Assembly (NCBI GenBank): GCA_021741285.1
Contig: JAIOYD010000076.1
Span: 1 to 7,045, forward strand
Direction: 5' to 3'
Length of the DNA stretch: 7,045 nucleotides
From: Rickettsiaceae bacterium
Lineage (GTDB): Bacteria > Pseudomonadota > Alphaproteobacteria > Rickettsiales > Rickettsiaceae
This document shows positions 1 to 4,439 of the stretch, piece after piece (position 1 is the stretch's first letter; every line of letters starts with the position of its first letter). Made by a program: the position numbers and the translations under genes. Under the pieces are notes generated by a model. The model was not told the origin of the DNA, did not search any database, and saw nothing but the letters and a program-made list of their open reading frames with translations.

Positions 1-750
1 TACTCCAAGATCTTTTAAATCCGACTTAATAAGTGCAAGCATATCATTTACTACCAGATTTTTGATCTTTTGTCTCATTTCATGAACGGTCAGACCAAGT
101 AGGGTTTCGCCAAATTCAGTAGCAAGCTTCTGCCCTACTACTTTTAAATACTCCCCTGGATAAAATCCATCCGGGATAACTGCGACTTCACCATTCAAAG
201 ACTCCTTGTAACGTAAAAATGCACTATCTAATAAAGTATCAATTTGTGACCCAGCATCATTTATGTAATATTCTTTGGTTACATTATATCCACACAAGCT
301 CAATACATTAGCCAAAGCATCGCCATATACGGCCCCCCGAGCATGGCCAATATGCATTGGTCCTGTTGGGTTGGCCGAGACGTATTCCACATTTACTTTT
401 TCTCCTTGACCTACATCAACTTTCCAAAAATCTTTGTCATCGTTTAAGATGCTTTTTATACATTCATGCCATTTCTCTGCTTTTATTGTAAAATTAATAA
501 AACCAGGACCAGCAACTTCTATATGAGCTATATAAGGGATCCCTGCTAAAAGTTCTTTGAATTTTAAAGAAACCTCTCGAGGATTACTACCATCCTTTGC
601 CGCGATAATCATAGCAAGATTAGTTGAAATATCACCGTTTAGTGGATCTTTCGGAATTTCAAGATTGGCTAGATCCCATATAGTCTCGTCTTGACAAAGT
701 TGGTAACCTACATTCTTTAGATCTTCTGACAATTCTTTAAAAATATTCAT
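1..750 (-). CDS. argS: Arginyl-tRNA synthetase, N-terminal 250 residues (cut by window edge)
   Basis: This cytoplasmic class I synthetase charges tRNA-Arg with arginine using ATP. Reading leftward from the ATG at 750-748, the frame stays open to base 1, giving 250 of roughly 575 residues expected for the family. Residues 1-110 match the N-terminal additional domain, with the LNGDISTNLAM and AGPGFINF segments. The catalytic core follows, with VEYVSANPTGP (121-131), the HIGH signature at 133-136 continuing into ARG, and the EYYINDAGSQI block (160-170). The second signature (KMSKS-like) and the anticodon-binding domain lie beyond the window. The start codon overlaps the dgt stop codon as ATGA, so the gene is probably co-transcribed and translationally coupled with dgt. 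No frameshift or internal stop is seen. Identity is secure; only completeness is unknown. Confidence 0.96.
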   Translation of the reverse strand, partial: MNIFKELSEDLKNVGYQLCQDETIWDLANLEIPKDPLNGDISTNLAMIIAAKDGSNPREVSLKFKELLAGIPYIAHIEVAGPGFINFTIKAEKWHECIKSILNDDKDFWKVDVGQGEKVNVEYVSANPTGPMHIGHARGAVYGDALANVLSLCGYNVTKEYYINDAGSQIDTLLDSAFLRYKESLNGEVAVIPDGFYPGEYLKVVGQKLATEFGETLLGLTVHEMRQKIKNLVVNDMLALIKSDLKDLGV

Positions 751-1907
751 AAACCTGTACTTGCAAAATTTAAGTTGTAAAACGACTGGTACTGCTTGAT
801 CGCAAAACGGTCAGTCATGCCAGCTATATAGTCTGCTATAATAGACATTTTAGAGTCTGTTTTATTTTTATCAATCATCATTCTCCATTCAAAGGGAAGA
901 AGTTCAATATTTTCAACATATAACTTAAATAAATCTCTAACTACATTCTGACTTTGGAGAGTTACCGATGCTACTCGATGGTGCTTATAAACTTTTTTCA
1001 TTAAAAAGTCTTTAATTAGTTTTACTTCATCAAAAGTTGATTTGGTAAATTCAACAAGCTGATACTCAAGATCACGAACATCTGATTGAGTTTTAATTTT
1101 ATGTCTTTCAATATTCGCACGTGTTTGAAAGAGAAGACTCTCTATTAAATGATGTGTAAGTTTTCTACCAACTTCATATATTAACCTGTCATCATTAATA
1201 TCAGGATAGGTATTTCTTACCTCGCATATATAACGATCAACACATTTAATTTCTTCCAAGTCTTTATAAGTAATTATTTCTGCTCTAATACTATCTTCCA
1301 GATCGTGACAAATATATGCTATGTCATCTGAGAGAGCCGCTACTTGAGATTCCGCTGACGAACGCTTAGATAGATCAAGACCATGCTTTCTATCATATTC
1401 AAAAATATATGCATAAGACTCGCTTTTTTCTACTGGCCCATTATGTTTTACAATTCCCTCAAGCACTTCCCATGTCAGATTTAAACCATCGTAAGCAGCA
1501 TATTTTTGCTCTAAATAAGTTAATATCTTGAACGAATGGGCATTATGAGAAAATCCCCCAAAGTTTTTCATGCAAGCATTTAAAGCATCTTCACCAGCAT
1601 GACCAAAAGGTGTATGACCAAGATCGTGAGCAAGGGCAACGGCCTCTGCTAAATCTTCACACAAACCGAGCGCTTTTGACAAAGACCTTGCGATTGTAGA
1701 CACCTCAACCGAATGTGTCATACGATTACGATAATGATCTCCTTCGTGATTCACAAAAACCTGCGTTTTATACTGCAATCTCTTAAAGGCATTAGCGTGG
1801 ATTATCCGATCCCTGTCTCTTTCGAATTCATTTCTATAGGGAGTAGACTTCTCGTGGTGAATTCTTCCTCTTGAGTTTTCAGGCAGACAGGCAAAGCTTT
1901 TTAGCAT
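747..1907 (-). CDS. dgt: Deoxyguanosinetriphosphate triphosphohydrolase-like HD protein
   Basis: Enzymes of this family hydrolyse dNTPs (classically dGTP) to the deoxynucleoside and triphosphate, controlling the dNTP pool. The 386-residue length fits the shorter, type 2 dGTPase-like proteins better than the roughly 500-residue E. coli Dgt. The N-terminus shows RNEFERDRDRIIHANAFKRL (25-44). The metal-binding HD residues are H65 (in RMTHSVEV), H94-D95 (in AHDLGHTPFGHAGE, 93-106) and D194/D195 in ALSDDIAYICHDLED. All key HD residues are present. The ATG at 1907 is preceded by a weak AAGAGA ribosome site, and it is the first gene after the divergent gap shared with erpA. Its TGA stop overlaps the argS ATG. 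The order erpA-dgt-argS is, as I recall, common in alphaproteobacteria. Substrate preference cannot be read from the sequence; many relatives act on several dNTPs. Confidence 0.94.
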   Translation of the reverse strand: MLKSFACLPENSRGRIHHEKSTPYRNEFERDRDRIIHANAFKRLQYKTQVFVNHEGDHYRNRMTHSVEVSTIARSLSKALGLCEDLAEAVALAHDLGHTPFGHAGEDALNACMKNFGGFSHNAHSFKILTYLEQKYAAYDGLNLTWEVLEGIVKHNGPVEKSESYAYIFEYDRKHGLDLSKRSSAESQVAALSDDIAYICHDLEDSIRAEIITYKDLEEIKCVDRYICEVRNTYPDINDDRLIYEVGRKLTHHLIESLLFQTRANIERHKIKTQSDVRDLEYQLVEFTKSTFDEVKLIKDFLMKKVYKHHRVASVTLQSQNVVRDLFKLYVENIELLPFEWRMMIDKNKTDSKMSIIADYIAGMTDRFAIKQYQSFYNLNFASTGL

Positions 1908-1922
1908 ATTAATCTCTTGAAG

Positions 1923-1950
1923 TTTTCAGTTGCAATCAATATATTATTAT
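1923..1950 (+). promoter_or_regulatory. Candidate promoter for erpA
   Basis: TTTTCA (1923-1928, 4 of 6) and TATTAT (1945-1950, 5 of 6) are separated by 16 bp, predicting a start near 1957 and a leader of about 36 nt. The elements interleave with those proposed for dgt on the other strand, so both could not hold RNA polymerase at once. The match is weaker than the dgt promoter, and AT-rich sequence yields such hits easily. No strong Shine-Dalgarno sequence precedes the erpA ATG. Confidence 0.35.
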
Positions 1951-1966
1951 ATGTAGATCTTTTCAA
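1938..1966 (-). promoter_or_regulatory. Candidate sigma70-type promoter for dgt-argS
   Basis: On the minus strand, TTGAAA (1966-1961, 5 of 6 to the -35 consensus) is separated by exactly 17 bp from TATATT (1943-1938, 5 of 6 to the -10 consensus). Transcription would begin near 1931, leaving a leader of about 24 nt before the dgt ATG. A perfect TATAAT (1951-1946) also occurs on this strand but has no good -35 partner. This is the best match in the gap by eye, with no experimental support. Confidence 0.5.
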
Positions 1967-1992
1967 ACCATTTTTGGATCAGCTATATTTCT

Positions 1993-2319
1993 ATGGAAAT
2001 AAAGATAACTCCTAGCGCATCTGCCAGAGTCGCCGAACTGATAGCTAAGGATAGTAAAAAACTTATAGCTCTGCGTGTATCAGTAGATGGCGGAGGCTGC
2101 TCTGGGTTTATGTACAATTATCAACTAGTTGACTCTATTAATGGTGACGATTTTATACTAGAAGACAAGGGCATAAAAGTTGCAATTGATCCCGTTTCTC
2201 AAGAATTTCTTGAAGGATGTACTATAGAATTTGTACAAGAATTAGGAAGTAATTATTTTCAAATAACGAACCCTAAAGCTACTGCTAAATGCGGGTGTGG
2301 CAACTCCTTCGCCGTTTAG
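1993..2319 (+). CDS. erpA: A-type iron-sulfur cluster carrier/insertion protein (ErpA-like)
   Basis: A-type carriers bind [2Fe-2S] or [4Fe-4S] clusters and pass them to apo-enzymes in the cytoplasm. The 108-residue protein spans the whole HesB/IscA/ErpA fold. Its three cluster-ligand cysteines are all present: C36 in GGGCSGF, and C100 and C102 in the C-terminal CGCGNSF. A fourth cysteine, C76, lies outside the motif. The gene stands alone, divergent from dgt and away from any iscS/iscU genes in view. This is the usual alphaproteobacterial setting of erpA, so I prefer ErpA over IscA or SufA, although sequence alone separates these paralogues poorly. The ATG gives the expected family N-terminus (MEIKITPSASARVAELI). 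Downstream, 94 bp of AT-rich sequence separates it from the convergent membrane-protein gene, with no clear terminator. Confidence 0.93.
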   Translation: MEIKITPSASARVAELIAKDSKKLIALRVSVDGGGCSGFMYNYQLVDSINGDDFILEDKGIKVAIDPVSQEFLEGCTIEFVQELGSNYFQITNPKATAKCGCGNSFAV

Positions 2320-2413
2320 ATACCTCACAAAAATATTATACTCATAATTAATATGCTTCAAAATTGACCTTAGTTTTAATAAATTAACTGTACTAAATTT
2401 TATTGATACTTAT

Positions 2414-2893
2414 TTAAGCAGAGATATAAAACAAGAAATAGATAATACCAAATAAAAATCCTAGCATAAATGTATATGGTAGTAGTAGTTGATATTTAGT
2501 AACTCTATCTGGGGCTTTTTCATAACTCAACTCTTGTGTAATATAAGTAATAAAACCACTGTTATGCTTTTTTTCTAATGTAGCCAGAAACTTATCTGCC
2601 GCCCGTAAATAAGACAATATCCGCTTTAAATTCAGTAACCAAGTAGTAGCAAGTACAAAGCCGATTACACATAATACTACTAATGAGCATTTAACTAAAT
2701 AATATTTATGTTGTTCAACTGATTTGCGACTTATTTCATCAATAAAAGGTATAACAGCAACTATAGCTGAAAATAAAGATATGTAGTAGCTATTGATATT
2801 ATCTCTTCGGTCTTCCTGATGCTGCTTATTTTGTAAAGATAGTTCATATAATTTAATATCTGGTAACGGTTCTATTTGTGCGTCTTGTTGCAT
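2414..2893 (-). CDS. Small three-helix inner-membrane protein, possibly RipA-like
   Basis: This 159-residue protein has a hydrophilic N-terminus (1-35) and hydrophobic segments near 36-51, 68-88 and 136-157, predicting three membrane helices. Between the second and third is a charged stretch (89-134) with the pattern W85...L89...L96..A-D-K-F..L..LE. No signal peptide is apparent. The N-terminal KLYELSLQNKQHQ-like helix leading into the first membrane segment, plus the W...KF..LE pattern, recalls small membrane proteins grouped with Francisella RipA, which is needed for growth inside host cells. That family call is by memory of pattern only. A GGGG-containing stretch 9 nt before the ATG at 2893 is a plausible ribosome site. 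The gene is convergent with erpA and downstream of the unexplained 573-bp stretch in the direction of transcription. Its function is unknown; the membrane location is the firm part. Confidence 0.8.
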   Translation of the reverse strand: MQQDAQIEPLPDIKLYELSLQNKQHQEDRRDNINSYYISLFSAIVAVIPFIDEISRKSVEQHKYYLVKCSLVVLCVIGFVLATTWLLNLKRILSYLRAADKFLATLEKKHNSGFITYITQELSYEKAPDRVTKYQLLLPYTFMLGFLFGIIYFLFYISA

Positions 2894-2907
2894 ATTCTAT
2901 TACCCCA

Positions 2908-2936
2908 AATATAGTTAAACAATAATTTATCGCTAA
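2908..2936 (-). promoter_or_regulatory. Weak candidate promoter of the membrane-protein gene
   Basis: TATATT (2913-2908) lies 17 bp downstream of TTAGCG (2936-2931), giving a start near 2901, only about 8 nt before the ATG at 2893. The -35 match is poor. The -35 site overlaps a 13-bp palindrome at 2933-2945 (CTAAAA, A, TTTTAG), which could be an operator or chance AT symmetry. A 7-bp direct repeat, GTACTTG, occurs just upstream at 2945-2951 and 2969-2975. Confidence 0.22.
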
Positions 2937-3245
2937 AAATTTTAGTACTTGAAATAATGTAACTATTGGTACTTGCTTGGCTATGAGAACATGGTTTTTG
3001 TTATAGTTCCCATTGTCTTGGTTTAAATGTCCAGAGTGGCAACATCGAGTCTATGATTTTTTGTATAAATTATTATTTTATTTTACAACAAAGTTTATTC
3101 AAAATCCCCGCCCCTAAACTCCATAATGTTTATTACAGAAGAACGGTAAAAAGAAGAAACGGTTCGAGTTGTTGTAATTAATGTGGGAAAGGTAAATGTA
3201 TCTCCCCGTTTCTCCGCTTACTAGTTCCTCCTCAGCTTTCGCAGA

Positions 3246-3272
3246 ATACTAAAGACTAGTATAACTTAGTAT
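3246..3272. repeat. 7-bp inverted repeat (ATACTAA / TTAGTAT)
   Basis: ATACTAA (3246-3252) and TTAGTAT (3266-3272) are exact reverse complements around a 13-base loop that contains ACTAGT. ACTAGT also occurs at 3220-3225. There is no T-run after either side, so it is not a typical intrinsic terminator. Confidence 0.4.
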
Positions 3273-3324
3273 CAGAAAAATTTTAAGTTCTATTTTAGGT
3301 TTGTGGCGTTAGCACCGCGCTTAC

Positions 3325-3339
3325 ACCTAAAGTTTAGGT
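3325..3339. repeat. 15-bp perfect palindrome (ACCTAAA-G-TTTAGGT)
   Basis: The two 7-base arms are exact reverse complements around one central base. A further TTTAGGT copy lies at 3294-3300. The adjoining 3304-3324 is locally G+C-rich (GGCGTTAGCACCGCGC). It could be a protein-binding site or part of a degraded element. It lacks a T-run, so terminator function is unlikely. Confidence 0.45.
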
Positions 3340-3432
3340 TAACAGCATAAAAACTCCATGTCTAGTAAAAAATTTATTTTTTGGAATAAATTTAATCATA
3401 GATTGTATCAATTTTATCTTATTTTTAGCTCA

Positions 3433-3450
3433 TAGGTAATGAACTACCTA
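3433..3450. repeat. Small inverted repeat just past the fabD stop
   Basis: TAGGTA (3433-3438) and TACCTA (3445-3450) can pair around a 6-base loop, 16 bp beyond the fabD stop codon in its direction of transcription. This is where a terminator would sit. However, the stem is short and AT-rich and no U-run follows on the minus strand, so it is at best a weak 3'-end structure. Confidence 0.25.
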
Positions 3451-3466
3451 ATACCCATATTAAGTC

Positions 3467-4405
3467 TTATATCCTTTGCAAAAACTCTTCAAGTTCTTTT
3501 AAGGTAGATATACTCAGGGTTGTAAAATTATGAGATGATTTTTTGGCCAAGCCAGTAAGCACTTTTCCAGGACCCACTTCAACTAGCTCGGTTATACCAA
3601 GAGCAGCGAACTGATTCATAGTTTCCCGCCATCTAACTGACCCACAAATTTGTTGTAATAAATTTTGTTTGATTTGATTGATGTCTGTTTCAGCTTTGGC
3701 AGTTACATTACAAATTAAAGGGATTTTGGGCTGCGTCCAATTAATATCAGAAAGAGCTTTTTCCATCGGCACCTCAGCGGCTTTAATTAGGCTTGAGTGA
3801 AAAGGAGCGCTAACATTAAGTTTTATTGCCCTGCAGCCAGTATCTTTAAGTACCGCAACTAATCTATCTACATTATATTCATGGCCGCTAATAACAATTT
3901 GGCCTTCCACATTGTCGTTAGCTATCTGACACACTCCATGATCCACAACACTATCGAGCATCTCTTGGAGCTTGGCAGCAGAAATACCAAGACAAGCAGC
4001 CATTGCCCCCTCACCCTTGGGTGAAGCTTCTTGCATAGAGGCAGCTCTTACTTTTAATAATATAGAAGTATCTTTAAGGGTCATTGCACCAGCACTACAA
4101 AGAGCGCTGTATTCGCCTAACGAATGACCAGCAACAGCACTGCACAGCTCTTCGATTTTTTTGCCAGATTTTTCAAGTAGCACTTTAAAAATTGCTATTG
4201 AAGTTGCCATAATTGCTGGCTGGGTATTTGTTGTAATGGATAAATCACCTAACGAACCATTAAAAATAATTTCACTCAGTTTATAACCGAGTGTATCATC
4301 TACAGATTCAAAAACTAACCTTGCTGTTTTTTCAGAATCAAAAAAATCTTTACCCATGCCAATGCTTTGAGATCCTTGACCAGGGAAGATAAATGCTCTA
4401 TTCAT
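3467..4405 (-). CDS. fabD: Malonyl-CoA:ACP transacylase
   Basis: FabD moves malonyl groups from CoA to acyl carrier protein for type II fatty acid synthesis in the cytoplasm. The 312-residue protein has the N-terminal FIFPGQGSQ motif (5-13, oxyanion-hole Gln13). The nucleophile S95 lies in GHSLGEYSALCSAGA, with R120 in KVRAASMQ, the GEGAMAACLG segment (131-140) and catalytic H203 in APFHSS. The C-terminal VEVGPGKVLTGL block is also present. The frame is open upstream to an ATG at 4504, but I place the start at 4405. Family members begin immediately before the FPGQGSQ motif, and the only good promoter (4443-4470) lies downstream of the 4504 start. The extra 33 residues would also be antisense to slt. 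No clear Shine-Dalgarno sequence precedes 4405. Unlike in E. coli, no other fab or acp genes are beside it. Confidence 0.95.
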   Translation of the reverse strand: MNRAFIFPGQGSQSIGMGKDFFDSEKTARLVFESVDDTLGYKLSEIIFNGSLGDLSITTNTQPAIMATSIAIFKVLLEKSGKKIEELCSAVAGHSLGEYSALCSAGAMTLKDTSILLKVRAASMQEASPKGEGAMAACLGISAAKLQEMLDSVVDHGVCQIANDNVEGQIVISGHEYNVDRLVAVLKDTGCRAIKLNVSAPFHSSLIKAAEVPMEKALSDINWTQPKIPLICNVTAKAETDINQIKQNLLQQICGSVRWRETMNQFAALGITELVEVGPGKVLTGLAKKSSHNFTTLSISTLKELEEFLQRI

Positions 4406-4429
4406 AGTATATTGTGAATTAATTATATT
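4401..4429 (+). promoter_or_regulatory. Weak candidate slt-bcp promoter
   Basis: TTCATA (4401-4406, 4 of 6) and TATATT (4424-4429, 5 of 6) with a 17-bp spacer would start RNA near 4436, only about 4 nt before the slt ATG at 4440, or 10 nt before the in-frame ATG at 4446. The -35 overlaps the fabD start codon. The transcript would be almost leaderless, which lowers confidence. A promoter further inside fabD is possible; TTGACC occurs at 4376-4381 but has a poor -10 partner. Confidence 0.25.
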
Positions 4430-4439
4430 TTTAGCTATC

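Larger units (their letters stand above)
2894..3466. other. 573-bp stretch without a convincing gene
   Basis: It lies between two leftward genes, so it should hold the fabD 3' end and the membrane-protein promoter, but it is far longer than the other gaps here. The longest open frames are only about 20-45 codons. One on the plus strand (3196-3252) encodes an 18-residue Ser-rich peptide after a purine-rich patch. One on the minus strand spans about 40 codons over 3115-3242. Another on the minus strand ends FKPRQWEL at 3001. None resembles a known protein to me. The segment about 3100-3250 has C-rich runs unlike its surroundings. Several short palindromes are present, and the 9-mer AAACTCCAT recurs at 3116-3124 and 3351-3359. 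No tRNA, tmRNA or RNase P RNA signature was found. It may be a degraded repeat, a pseudogene remnant or an unrecognised small RNA. Confidence 0.6.

Noticed and set aside
2369..2400. Possible bidirectional terminator between erpA and the membrane-protein gene (TTAGT...ACTAA)
   Set aside because: The stem is 5 bp, all but one pair A-T, with a 17-base loop. It is indistinguishable from chance in this AT-rich gap.
3001..3069. Minus-strand frame ending MLPLWTFKPRQWEL
   Set aside because: It has only about 22 codons after two stops, no ribosome site and no homology I can name. It could be a gene remnant but is not supportable as a gene.
3155..3177. GGTTCGAGT, resembling a tRNA or tmRNA T-loop
   Set aside because: The flanking bases do not form a 5-bp T-stem, and no acceptor, D or anticodon arm can be built around it.
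3115..3242. Minus-strand open frame of about 40 codons (contains EEELVSGETGRYIYLS)
   Set aside because: No start codon with a ribosome site and no recognised family. It is noted only as part of the unexplained interval.
3113..3338. 8-bp inverted pair CCTAAACT (3113-3120) and AGTTTAGG (3331-3338) as ends of a mobile element
   Set aside because: Matches of this length are expected by chance within a stretch this long and AT-rich, and the pair does not coincide with the 9-bp direct repeat boundaries.
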